The notes under the pieces: model-generated
Told to the model about the DNA's origin: nothing
The model's database searches: none
What the model saw: only the letters and a program-made list of their open reading frames with translations
Translations under genes and position numbers: made by a program
Origin: Castellaniella defragrans_A
Lineage (GTDB): Bacteria > Pseudomonadota > Gammaproteobacteria > Burkholderiales > Burkholderiaceae_B
NCBI RefSeq assembly: GCF_040394755.1
Contig: NZ_JBEBRQ010000006.1
Reading direction: 5' to 3' (one strand)
Length of the DNA stretch: 64,000 nucleotides
Shown: piece by piece, positions 52,571 to 63,811 of the stretch
Position numbering within the stretch: position 1 is the stretch's first letter
Layout: each line of letters opens with the position of its first letter

Positions 52571-53167
52571 TCAAAACCTATCAAGGAGGGGAAGCAGCTC
52601 TCGCAGGTCACGGATACTGACTGCCTTTTTTTCAGGATTGGCTCTACCACGCCGGTCCAGATGTATGGCTTGCATCCCTGCCGCCGTCGCACCGGCATAG
52701 TCGGATCGCCAGGTATCACCGACCATCAAGACCTCTGCGGGCGCGCAACCCGCCCTCCGGCACAGCTCGAGATAAAACGCTGCGTCAGGTTTCGTCGCAC
52801 CCAGATCAAAAGAAAAACAAACCAGATCAAGCCACGCACCGAGTTGTGCGATGACCGGCTGGCCGTAGGGCGCCGCGAGATTGGAGGCAAGGGCTATTTT
52901 CAGCCCATGCTCTCGCACTGCCGACAATACGTCGATGGTTTCGGGATATGGCGCAATAGAAGCCAGCTCGGCGGCAAGATCGTCAGCCCAACTATCGTTC
53001 CACGGCGCCCCGCACAGTTGTGCGTATTCTTTCAGGTTGATCGGCGCCGTCATGGGGGAAATGTCTGGTCGGCGCACACCCGCTTTTGTCACAACCAGGA
53101 ATGGGTGACGTTTGTCGAAAATATCGACCAACGTGCCAAAAGCATCAAACGCGATAAGCTTCAACAT
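52571..53167 (-). CDS. HAD family hydrolase
   Basis: A 198-residue haloacid-dehalogenase superfamily phosphatase. Motif I is FDAFGTLVD (nucleophile Asp and acid-base Asp replaced in the DxD pattern by DAF-GT, as in the dehalogenase branch), motif II IALASNL, motif III Lys in GATKPDAAFY, motif IV GDTWRSDYAGATAAGM. Substrate unknown. Codon use is a little less GC-biased than in ubiA-side genes. It marks the left edge of the accessory patch. Confidence 0.85.
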   Translation of the reverse strand: MLKLIAFDAFGTLVDIFDKRHPFLVVTKAGVRRPDISPMTAPINLKEYAQLCGAPWNDSWADDLAAELASIAPYPETIDVLSAVREHGLKIALASNLAAPYGQPVIAQLGAWLDLVCFSFDLGATKPDAAFYLELCRRAGCAPAEVLMVGDTWRSDYAGATAAGMQAIHLDRRGRANPEKKAVSIRDLRELLPLLDRF

Positions 53168-53365
53168 GGCATGGCTCTTTTGTCCTCAAGGAACCTGCTG
53201 CGGATGAATCGTATCCTCCGTCATTGACCGGATACTTGCAAGCTGCCGTCGCGCACAGTTTTCAACCGACGTTGACACTTTGGCGCGCTGTTCGCCGCCC
53301 GAGGCCACTCAATGCGTTGATTGGTACATACTGGTACCCCCTCAAGTGGCGGAATTCCCAAACTT

Positions 53366-54316
53366 ATGGATATAGTCTTTCTGGACCAGAACAAGTGGAT
53401 CGAGCTGGCGCAGGTGCATTGCGGGTGCACTACGAGCGGCCCCATGGCCGAGCTGTTTCCTCAACTCGTTGCTGCGGTCCAAAGGAAGCGCGTCTTATTT
53501 CCTCTCTCGGTTTCGAACATCATGGAGACCGCAAAGCGCAACGACCCTGACAGCCGACGGCACGTTGCCGAAACGCAGGCCATACTCAGCCTTGGGTACG
53601 CCCACCGAAGTCGAGCAGGCCGGATAGCCGTAGAGTTGCGCGCGGCGATTCAACGGCGATTCGGTGTGGAGCCGGTTGCCATGCCGCCCAATTGGGCGCT
53701 CGCCCCAGACTTTATACAAGCCTTCGAACCCATGGATGAGCTGATGGCGGTGCCGGAAGAACTGGCACGCGTGCGGGACCTGAATTCCCTCACGCCCCCG
53801 GCAGCGCTGTACCTCGACTTCATGGTCAACCAGGACGATATTCGCCGACGAAAGGCCATTGCAACATTGACCCAAGGACTCGCCGCGCTGGTCGTTCGCA
53901 TTGAAAGCAGGCGCGAGCGCTTTGCCAACAAGTCCATCGATTTTCGACGCCGGGCTTACGCAGCGCAGTCTTGGGCGGAGAACCTCGACATTCTCAACCA
54001 AACGGTGGCTGCACTTGGCTATTCTTTCGACCAGTTGAGAGATCTCGGAGACCAAGCAATGCGAGTACTGTTAGAAGACGTTCCGACGATGAACGTGGAA
54101 GTGGAAATGGCCGCGCGCCTGGAATCCAAGACCGGCGCTCTTTCAGCGAACGATGTCCTCGACATGCAATCGTTTTATACGGCGATTCCATACTCGGACC
54201 GTGTTGTCGCCGAGAAAGCCGCCATCTCACGCGCCAAGCAAGCGCGACTCGATTCGAAATATGGTGTTGCTCTGTCTCGGTCCCTGGAAGACTTGTTGGA
54301 CCTTTACGTCGAGTAA
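53366..54316 (+). CDS. PIN-like domain protein, orphan
   Basis: A 316-residue protein I cannot assign to a named family. Its ends look like a PIN-type nuclease fold: N-terminal IVFLDQNKWIELAQ (Asp7), SVSNIMETAKR (Glu54), and C-terminal ANDVLDMQSFYTAIPYSDRVVAEKA (Asp263/266, Asp278), the spacing and context of PIN acidic residues. The middle is helical. Known PIN proteins are often toxin RNases or tRNases; here no small antitoxin gene precedes it. The ATG at 53366 starts the domain; the RBS is weak. Confidence 0.6.
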   Translation: MDIVFLDQNKWIELAQVHCGCTTSGPMAELFPQLVAAVQRKRVLFPLSVSNIMETAKRNDPDSRRHVAETQAILSLGYAHRSRAGRIAVELRAAIQRRFGVEPVAMPPNWALAPDFIQAFEPMDELMAVPEELARVRDLNSLTPPAALYLDFMVNQDDIRRRKAIATLTQGLAALVVRIESRRERFANKSIDFRRRAYAAQSWAENLDILNQTVAALGYSFDQLRDLGDQAMRVLLEDVPTMNVEVEMAARLESKTGALSANDVLDMQSFYTAIPYSDRVVAEKAAISRAKQARLDSKYGVALSRSLEDLLDLYVE

Positions 54317-54511
54317 GGTATCCACATCTTATCGCTGAGCGTCCTCTATTGGCCGATTGTAGCCAAAAGCCAACTGACCGGACCCGACCCAAAGCAGTCA
54401 GTCTCTAGCGTCGGTTTGCCAGGTAAGCCACAGCGACATCCCTCCTTATGCGCTGATGCTCAAAAAATCGCAACTCAAGCGCAGAGAAAATTAATTCACA
54501 GCAGGAATCTA

Positions 54512-55390
54512 TTATATTTTTTGCACCGAAATTTCTGGAAATATCAATTTCTGTAAATCGGATCCAATTTGGTGATAGGCAAGATTGATACCATCTCCAG
54601 ACTCGGCCGCCACCAACTTTACGTTAAATAGAAAACCATCCCCCTCCCTGGTGACACTTACTATCTGGGAGCCCAATAACTTCAGACTGGAACGCTTTTC
54701 CTTTCTAAAGCAAACATTGTAATGCCCCTTTTTAGCGACGGAAGGATAACACCAAGCATCCTGAAAGTCCGGAGGGAGATCAAAATAATCCTTGGCGATT
54801 GATTCAGAGATTCGATACAGATACTCGGTTCCATATCCAACATCCCTAATAAACTCGTGTTTAAGAAAATCCTGAATCATTCTGGCCTTTAGGATTTCTT
54901 CACTGGCTAACCCTTCGGTATTTGGTTTTGCGCCAATCATGGTTACGTTGATTGGCTTAACGGCTTCATACACAATGAGAGAAAAAAGCTGGTTGTCTGA
55001 AATTTTCATCTCTTCCACAGCAACCATTGGAGAGATGGCTGCGGTGTACAACAAAGACTCATTATCTCGATTCAATCTGCCAGCTCGAGAAATATTTTCA
55101 GGGGGCTCCCAGCAATCAGCGACTGTGGACATGGCACGCAATGGTAAATTTCGATCGTTCTCTGGTAATGTGCGCACTCTATAAAAACGCGTTCCCATAG
55201 GATAACTAGAACTCATTGGTGTAAGTACGCATATTCTACCGAAAGGAGTCTCAAATGTGATTACCCTTGAGATTGCAGCCTGCACATCCTGATAAGACAT
55301 TTTTTTAAAGTCTAGATCACGAAAGTCACAGATCCTGTTATGAAGTTCTGTTGTGTCTACATACCGCAAAAAAACCCTTATATCTACCAC
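54512..55390 (-). CDS. RES-domain protein, orphan
   Basis: A 292-residue protein with a RES-like core: RFYRVRTLP (Arg68, Arg71), GRLNRDNESLLYTAAISPMVAVEEM (Arg105, Tyr115, Glu126/127). RES toxins are NAD+ phosphorylases or ADP-ribosyltransferase-like enzymes, usually 150-200 residues and paired with an Xre antitoxin, which is absent. I start at GTG 55390 because GGAGGG sits five bases upstream; a TTG at 55417 is in frame but lacks an RBS. Strongly AT-rich compared with the core genome. Confidence 0.6.
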   Translation of the reverse strand: MVDIRVFLRYVDTTELHNRICDFRDLDFKKMSYQDVQAAISRVITFETPFGRICVLTPMSSSYPMGTRFYRVRTLPENDRNLPLRAMSTVADCWEPPENISRAGRLNRDNESLLYTAAISPMVAVEEMKISDNQLFSLIVYEAVKPINVTMIGAKPNTEGLASEEILKARMIQDFLKHEFIRDVGYGTEYLYRISESIAKDYFDLPPDFQDAWCYPSVAKKGHYNVCFRKEKRSSLKLLGSQIVSVTREGDGFLFNVKLVAAESGDGINLAYHQIGSDLQKLIFPEISVQKI

Positions 55391-55510
55391 AGATTCCCTC
55401 CAAAGCTTATGGATCAATAATTGTTTAAACCCGGTTTTTAGTTGGTTTTATAATACTCTTATGTATAAAAGTTTAGGATGCACGAACCGTCCGCTCTTGG
55501 CCGAAATCGA

Positions 55511-55936
55511 TCAATCAGCATTGACGCGCATTGAACGCCTCGCATCACAGCGAAGCGGACTCATCTTGGGCGGAACAGCATTGAGTTCAGTGCCATTATC
55601 ACTGGCAAACTCTTGTTCGAGAGAAACAGTGATATAGCGCTTAGCCTCCTTACCATTCAGGTTCTCGTCGGCGACTAACTCTTGCGCCTCACGCTGCTGT
55701 TCCGCCTGGGCAAAAATGAAGAACGCGTCAATCACACTGGCTTTGTCATCAACCTGATCCAGGTTGATTTCCTGCGACTTCAGCAGGTCAACATCAAAAA
55801 CCACATCACCCCAGTCGATAGTCGGCTTTTCCTTTTCAGCCCCTGACTTCTCGCGGCGTGGCCCATCGCGCATGTCGTTGTGGGTCGAGCGGTAGTCCTG
55901 AACCTTCCGCGCAGCGGGCAATAAGGAAAAACCCAC
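55511..55936 (-). pseudogene. hsdR: Relic of a type I restriction subunit HsdR with internal deletion
   Basis: A 141-codon frame made of two HsdR segments. First: ARKVQDYRSTHNDMRDG and TIDWGDVVFDVDLLKSQEIN, from the end of the helicase-to-C-terminal region. Second: VDDKASVIDAFFIFAQAEQQ, LNGKEAKRYITVSLEQEFAS and NGTELNAVPPKMSPL, from the extreme C-terminus. They join at INLDQVDDK, where intact proteins, as I recall them, have a long stretch between. The nuclease and helicase domains, hsdM and hsdS are missing. Its 5' end overlaps the ssb terminator. Confidence 0.7.
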
Positions 55937-55956
55937 CCCTCGAATGAGAAGTGGGT
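55927..55956 (-). terminator. ssb terminator
   Basis: ACCCAC-cc-CTC-gaat-GAG-aa-GTGGGT (55931-55956) is a stem with one symmetric two-base internal loop, followed on the minus strand by TTTTTCC. It lies 31 bases after the ssb stop and marks the right edge of the accessory patch. Confidence 0.8.
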
Positions 55957-55986
55957 CGGTTATTTACAATCCTGGAAAGTCAGGTT

Positions 55987-56475
55987 CTAGAACGGAATAT
56001 CGTCGTCCATATCCGCCAGATTGCTGGCCGGCGCCGCCGCCGGGGCGGCCGGGCGGGCCTGCTGCGGGGGGCGGCGCGCCGGAGCCGGCGCCTGACTGAA
56101 GCCATCGGCGTCGCCGCCGCCCTCACCGCCGCCGCTGTCGCGTCCGCCCAGCATCTGCATCTGGTCGGCCACGATTTCCGTGCTGTAGCGGTCGGCGCCG
56201 GTTTCCTTGTCCTGCCACTTGCGGGTCTTGAGCCGGCCCTCGACGTAGACCGCGCGCCCCTTGCGCAGGTATTCGCCGGCGATTTCAGCCAGACGGTTGT
56301 AGAACACCACGCGGTGCCATTCAGTTTCCTCGCGGCGCTCGCCGGTGGCCTTGTCCTTCCATTGGGAGGTGGTCGCGATCGACACATTGCAGATCGCCGC
56401 GCCGTCAGGGCTGTAGCGGACTTCCGGATCGCGGCCAAGGTTGCCGACGAGAATGACTTTGTTGACGGAGGCCAT
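55987..56475 (-). CDS. ssb: Single-stranded DNA-binding protein SSB
   Basis: A 162-residue SSB: N-terminal OB-fold starting ASVNKVILVGNLGRDPEVRY with IATTSQWKDKATGERREETEWHRVVF and KGRAVYVEGRLKTRKWQD, a Gly/Ala/Pro-rich linker and the conserved acidic tip MDDDIPF that binds partner proteins. The ATG at 56475 is the family start. It lies about 160 bases downstream of the MFS gene on the same strand, the usual betaproteobacterial arrangement with uvrA divergent. Confidence 0.97.
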   Translation of the reverse strand: MASVNKVILVGNLGRDPEVRYSPDGAAICNVSIATTSQWKDKATGERREETEWHRVVFYNRLAEIAGEYLRKGRAVYVEGRLKTRKWQDKETGADRYSTEIVADQMQMLGGRDSGGGEGGGDADGFSQAPAPARRPPQQARPAAPAAAPASNLADMDDDIPF

Positions 56476-56634
56476 GATGTAGATCCTGTGATGAATTGCT
56501 CGTGCGCCCATTATCGGCGAAACGGTTCGCCGCTTGGCGTCTGATTGCTGCCAGCCGGACATTATCGCCCAGTGCGGCGGCTACGTATACCAATGGGCCG
56601 ATGCCCTGGCCGGATGACCGGGCAAACAGCCCCC

Positions 56635-57831
56635 TCAACGCGGCATCCGGAACCCCCGCGCCGTGTACAGCCAGACCACAGCCAGCATGGCGCCCGTCCA
56701 GAACACGACGGCCGACCCGCCCCAGCGCACCAGAATGCCGCCCAGCACGCCGCCGGCGAACACCCCCAGGGACTGCGCGGTGTTGTAGAACCCCAGGGCC
56801 AGGCCTTTGTAGTGGGGCGGCGCCGCGTGCGACACCAGCGAGGGTTGCAGCGCCTCGAGGATGTTGAAGGCGACGAAGAATCCCACCAGGGCCGCCACGG
56901 CGGGAAAGAACGATCCCTCCAGCCAGGGCAGCAGCCCCAGCACCACGGCCAGCCCCAGCACGGCCCATTCGAGGGCCGCCTTGTGCACCTTGTGCTTTTC
57001 GGTATAGAAGACCGCCGGCACCATGAACACGAAGGACGCGATGATCACTGGCAGGTAGACCTCCCAGAGGTTCGAGGGGTCGTAGCCGCCCAGGCGTCCG
57101 AGCAGGCCGGGCGCCACCATGAACACCGCCATCAGGATGAAGTGCAGGCAGAACACGCCGAAATTCAGGCGCAGCAGGTCTTTATGGCCGAGCACGTCGC
57201 GGGCGGTCGCCTGGACGATATCGGCCTCGGAGCGCGGCACCGCGGGCACGAAGAACATGGCGATCAGCAGGCAGACGAAGCCCAGCAGGCTGATCGCCCA
57301 GAACAGCCCCGAGAGCCCGAATCGGCCCACCAGCATCGGCGACAGCACCAGCGAGAGCGCGAAGGAAACCCCGATCGAGCCGCCGACCATGGCCATGGCG
57401 CGCGTGCGCACCTCGGGCCGGGTAGCGTCGGCGATCCACGCCGTGATCGCGGCAGACACGGCGCCCAGCCCCTGAATCACCCGCCCCACCGTGACCCAAT
57501 CGACCGACGTGGCCAGGGCGCACACCACCCCGCCGACGACGAACAGCAACATGCCGAACACGATCACCGGCCGGCGGCCGTAGCGGTCGGAAGCCATGCC
57601 CAGCGGAATCTGCATGACCGCCTGGGTCAGGCCGTAGGCGCCCAGGGCCAGCCCGACGCGCGCGGAGTTGTCGCCGCCCGTCAGCGCGGTGGCGGCCACC
57701 GCGAAGATCGGCGTCAGGAGGAACAGGCCCAACATGCGCGCGGCGAACAGCAGCGCCAGCGACAGGCTGGCGCGCCGTTCGAGGGAAGTCAGCTTCAAGG
57801 ACGGGGCCGGAGCGGAAGACACAGGTGACAT
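56635..57831 (-). CDS. MFS transporter
   Basis: A 398-residue twelve-helix major facilitator. The A-motif between helices 2 and 3 is GMASDRYGRRPVIVFG, and motif C-like GGSIGVSFALSLVLSPMLVG lies in helix 5, as in drug/H+ antiporters (YajR/YfcJ-like). The same gene stands between ssb and uvrA in many Burkholderiales. Substrate unknown. It is divergent from uvrA with about 86 bases between; I saw no LexA box in that gap. Confidence 0.88.
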   Translation of the reverse strand: MSPVSSAPAPSLKLTSLERRASLSLALLFAARMLGLFLLTPIFAVAATALTGGDNSARVGLALGAYGLTQAVMQIPLGMASDRYGRRPVIVFGMLLFVVGGVVCALATSVDWVTVGRVIQGLGAVSAAITAWIADATRPEVRTRAMAMVGGSIGVSFALSLVLSPMLVGRFGLSGLFWAISLLGFVCLLIAMFFVPAVPRSEADIVQATARDVLGHKDLLRLNFGVFCLHFILMAVFMVAPGLLGRLGGYDPSNLWEVYLPVIIASFVFMVPAVFYTEKHKVHKAALEWAVLGLAVVLGLLPWLEGSFFPAVAALVGFFVAFNILEALQPSLVSHAAPPHYKGLALGFYNTAQSLGVFAGGVLGGILVRWGGSAVVFWTGAMLAVVWLYTARGFRMPR

Positions 57832-57917
57832 GATGGGTTTCAGGGTTCGAATCGAAAGGGCTGCGCGTTATAGTAGCAAGTTGGTCTTTGAAAAACCTGA
57901 ACCCCCCTCTATACGGC

Positions 57918-60788
<2,871 letters not shown>

Positions 60789-60863
60789 CGCGCGCGGGTC
60801 GCAAGGCGGAGCAGCCTCGCTTGACCTCGCTGTGAACGGCGAGGCTTGCGCGTAGGCGCGTGG

Positions 60864-61991
60864 TCAATCCATCCCGAAAATCGCCCGATGCTCGCGGATC
60901 GCGTACCGATCCGTCATACCGGCAATGTAGTCGGCAATGGCGCGCGCCTGCGCGACCGGGTCCTCGCGGCGGTACTCGTCGGCCAAGAGCCGGGGGTCCT
61001 CGATGAAGGCCTGGAACAGCTCGCGCACGATGCGCCGCGCCTTGACGGTCATGCGAATGACCTGCGCATGGCGATACAGATTGTCGAGCAGGAATTTCTT
61101 GAGGACGTCGGCCTGGGCGCGGATCGTATCCGAGAATGCCGCCAGCGGCGGGCCGGCGCGCACCTCGTCGGCCGATGCCGGGCGCAGCTCGGCGATGCGC
61201 GCCTGGGTCTGGCGCGTCAGGTCCAGCACCAGCGTGTTGATCATGGCGCGGATGACCTCGGACACCAGGCGCTTTTGCTCGGCGTCGGGATAATGGCGGC
61301 GCGCCTGCTCGTAGTGGGTCGCGAATATGTCCAGGTCCTGCAACTGCTGGACCGTGATCAGACCCGAGCGCAGGCCGTCGTCGATGTCATGATTGTTGTA
61401 GGCGATCTCGTCGGCCAGATTGGCGAGCTGGGCCTCCAGCGAGGCCTGGGTGCCGTTCAGGAACCGTTCACCGACCTCGCCCAGCAGGCGCGCATGGCGC
61501 TTCGAGCAATGCTTGAGGATGCCCTCGCGCGTCTCGAAACACAGGTTCAAGCCGTTGAAGGCGGCATAGCGCTCCTCGAGTTCGTCGACCACGCGCAGGC
61601 TCTGCAGATTGTGCTCGAAGCCGCCTGCCGCGGGCGTGAAGGCCTGCATGCAGGCGTTGAGTTCGTCCTGGCCCGCATGACCAAAGGGCGTATGGCCCAG
61701 GTCATGCGCCAGGGCGATGGCCTCGATCAGGTCCTCGTGCGCGCCCAGATTGCGCGCCAGCGAACGGGCGATCTGCGCCACCTCGATACTGTGGGTCAGG
61801 CGCGTGCGGAACAGGTCGCCCTCATGGTTGAGGAATACCTGGGTCTTGTATTCGAGCCGCCGGAAGGCGTTGCAATGGATGATGCGGTCGCGGTCGCGCT
61901 GGAAGGCGTTGCGGCCGACGGGCGCGGGCTCGGCATGGACACGGCCGCGCGAGGCCTCTGGATGACACGCGTAGGCTGCCAGCGCCGGCAC
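60864..61991 (-). CDS. dgt: dGTP triphosphohydrolase-like HD protein Dgt
   Basis: A 375-residue HD-domain dNTPase. Motifs: RDRDRIIHCNAFRRLEYKTQ, first His in RTRLTHSIEVAQIAR, HD pair ALAHDLGHTPFGHAG and the later Asp in NLADEIAYNNHDIDDG. It hydrolyses dGTP or other dNTPs to nucleoside and triphosphate; the shorter type 2 form is meant here. It starts three bases after the aroB stop and is co-transcribed with aroK-aroB. The aroK-aroB-dgt order is conserved in betaproteobacteria. Confidence 0.93.
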   Translation of the reverse strand: MPALAAYACHPEASRGRVHAEPAPVGRNAFQRDRDRIIHCNAFRRLEYKTQVFLNHEGDLFRTRLTHSIEVAQIARSLARNLGAHEDLIEAIALAHDLGHTPFGHAGQDELNACMQAFTPAAGGFEHNLQSLRVVDELEERYAAFNGLNLCFETREGILKHCSKRHARLLGEVGERFLNGTQASLEAQLANLADEIAYNNHDIDDGLRSGLITVQQLQDLDIFATHYEQARRHYPDAEQKRLVSEVIRAMINTLVLDLTRQTQARIAELRPASADEVRAGPPLAAFSDTIRAQADVLKKFLLDNLYRHAQVIRMTVKARRIVRELFQAFIEDPRLLADEYRREDPVAQARAIADYIAGMTDRYAIREHRAIFGMD

Positions 61992-61994
61992 GGC

Positions 61995-63083
61995 TCAGCG
62001 GCCCTCGATGAGCGGCCCCGCCGCCAGCAGCGGGCGGACCTGCTCGTCCGCGACCCCCTGGACGCCGGCGCGACCGAGCTCGGGCAGCAGCACGTAACGG
62101 ATCATGCGCCCTTCGGTCTTTTTGTCGATGCGCATGAGCGCCAACCAACGGTCCACGCCCAGATCCGGCGCGCGCACCGGGCAGCCGATCGCCGCCACCA
62201 GATCGCGGATGCGCTCGACCGCCGCGCGCTCCAGTCCGCAGATCCGGGCCGACAGTTCGGCGGCCATCACCATGCCGCAACCCACCGCCTCGCCGTGCAG
62301 CCACTGGCCGTAGCCCAGCCCCGACTCGATCGCATGGCCGAAGGTATGGCCAAAATTCAGGATGGCGCGCAGCCCCGTTTCGCGCTCGTCCTGGGACACC
62401 ACCCAGGCCTTGAGCTCGCACGAGCGGCGGATGGCGTGGCGCACAGCCTGCCGATCGAGCGCCCGCAGAGCCTGCGCATGCGTCTCGCACCAGTCGAAGA
62501 ACTGCGCATCGGCGATCATGCCGTACTTGATCACCTCGGCCAGCCCCGCCGAGATCTCGCGCGGCGGCAGGGAGGACAACACGTCCGTGTCGATCTCGAC
62601 GGCCAGCGGCTGGTAGAAGGCGCCGATCATGTTCTTGCCCAGCGGATGGTTGATGGCGGTCTTGCCGCCCACCGAGGAATCCACCTGGGCCAGCAGCGTC
62701 GTGGGCACCTGCACGAAGCGCACGCCGCGCATGTAGCACGCTGCGGCGAACCCGCACACGTCGCCGACCACGCCCCCGCCCAGCGCGACCAGTACCGCTT
62801 TGCGATCGAGCTGCGCGCCGAGCAGAGCATCGAAAATCTGGTTCAGCGTCTGCCAGGTCTTGTAGCGCTCACCGTCGGGCAGCTCCACCATGAGCACGGG
62901 TTTGCCCGTGTCGGCCAGCGCGGCGCGCGCACGCTCGCCATACAGGGCCGCCACCGTATCGTTGGTGACCAGCGCGATGGCCGTGGCATCGGCCGGAATG
63001 CTGCGGGCCAGGTCATCGAGCCGGCCACTGGCGATATGGATGGGATAGGCGCCGCCCGGGGTATCGACCTGCACATCGCTCAT
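61995..63083 (-). CDS. aroB: 3-dehydroquinate synthase AroB
   Basis: A 362-residue NAD+-dependent enzyme turning DAHP into 3-dehydroquinate, step two of the shikimate pathway. NAD motif GGGVVGDVCGFAAACYMRG, then the catalytic and zinc-binding stretch VDSSVGGKTAINHPLGKNMI, EVIKYGMI, and zinc ligands in ILNFGHTFGHAIE and LHGEAVGCGM. Complete length. It overlaps aroK by four bases (ATGA), consistent with one operon. Confidence 0.97.
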   Translation of the reverse strand: MSDVQVDTPGGAYPIHIASGRLDDLARSIPADATAIALVTNDTVAALYGERARAALADTGKPVLMVELPDGERYKTWQTLNQIFDALLGAQLDRKAVLVALGGGVVGDVCGFAAACYMRGVRFVQVPTTLLAQVDSSVGGKTAINHPLGKNMIGAFYQPLAVEIDTDVLSSLPPREISAGLAEVIKYGMIADAQFFDWCETHAQALRALDRQAVRHAIRRSCELKAWVVSQDERETGLRAILNFGHTFGHAIESGLGYGQWLHGEAVGCGMVMAAELSARICGLERAAVERIRDLVAAIGCPVRAPDLGVDRWLALMRIDKKTEGRMIRYVLLPELGRAGVQGVADEQVRPLLAAGPLIEGR

Positions 63084-63694
63084 GGCTGCATATCCTTTCG
63101 CACCTGATATTCCGGGAGCTGCGGCAGGAGGCTGCGCAGCACCTGCGAAACTGGCACGTTGCCGGTGTCTATGGTGATGTCGGCGACGCTTTCATAGAGG
63201 GGCTCGCGCTCGGCGAGCAGCTCGGCGATCCGCTGCCGCGGGTCCGCGGTCTTGAGCAGCGGGCGGTTGCGGTCGCGGGACACGCGCCGGAAAAGCTCAT
63301 CCACGCCCGCGCGCAGGTACACCACCAGCCCGCGCGCCTTGAGGATTTCGCGGTTTTCGGGCGCCAGCACCGCGCCGCCGCCGGTCGCCAGCACCAGTCC
63401 CTGACGCCGCGAACATTCGTCGAGCAGGGCGGTTTCGCGTTTGCGGAACCCCGCCTCGCCTTCGATGTCAAAGATCAGTGCGATGCGCACCCCGCAGCGG
63501 GCCTCCATCTCGTGATCCAGATCGAGGAATTGGCAGCCCAGCGCATGAGCCAGCTGCCGCCCGATCGTGGTCTTGCCCGCGCCCATCATCCCCACCAGAA
63601 TGATGGGCGGCGCCGCGCCGGCACCCGACGCGGCGGCGCGGCCAGTGTCGTTTCCTGCGGAATCGCTGTCCATGATGGGTAAAGTGACATTCAT
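63080..63694 (-). CDS. aroK: Shikimate kinase AroK
   Basis: A 204-residue P-loop kinase. Walker A GMMGAGKTTIGRQLA, shikimate site DLDHEMEARCG, FRKRETALL and ATGGGAVL, lid region RDRNRPLL. A non-conserved Gly/Ala-rich N-terminus of about 28 residues precedes the core. Starts at 63694 or 63673 are both possible. It is divergent from mrcA, with a 117-base gap that should hold both promoters. Confidence 0.95.
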   Translation of the reverse strand: MNVTLPIMDSDSAGNDTGRAAASGAGAAPPIILVGMMGAGKTTIGRQLAHALGCQFLDLDHEMEARCGVRIALIFDIEGEAGFRKRETALLDECSRRQGLVLATGGGAVLAPENREILKARGLVVYLRAGVDELFRRVSRDRNRPLLKTADPRQRIAELLAEREPLYESVADITIDTGNVPVSQVLRSLLPQLPEYQVRKDMQP

Positions 63695-63811
63695 TTGCGT
63701 GTATTATCGCATCTGCGGCCAGGTGGCCGAGGTGCGGCCCGCATTATTCCGTTACATTGACTCCGCGCACATTTTCTGGCCCGATTCCGCTTGGGCTTAA
63801 AATCGCCCCTG

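Larger units (their letters stand above)
53168..55936. other. AT-richer accessory patch with defence-like genes and relics
   Basis: Between the HAD gene and the ssb terminator lie an orphan PIN-like protein, an orphan RES-domain protein and an hsdR fragment. The DNA, above all 54.5-55.5 kb, is visibly richer in A+T than the flanks. No integrase, transposase, tRNA or direct-repeat boundary was seen, so the mode of entry is unknown. The gaps 53168-53365, 54317-54511 and 55391-55510 hold no recognisable gene. Confidence 0.6.

Noticed and set aside
57832..57917. LexA (SOS) box between the MFS gene and uvrA
   Set aside because: uvrA is SOS-controlled in E. coli, but no CTGT-N8-ACAG-type palindrome is visible here.
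60789..60863. Possible bidirectional terminator between uvrA and dgt
   Set aside because: GCCTCGC and GCGAGGC can pair, but the loop is about 19 bases and no T run follows on either strand.
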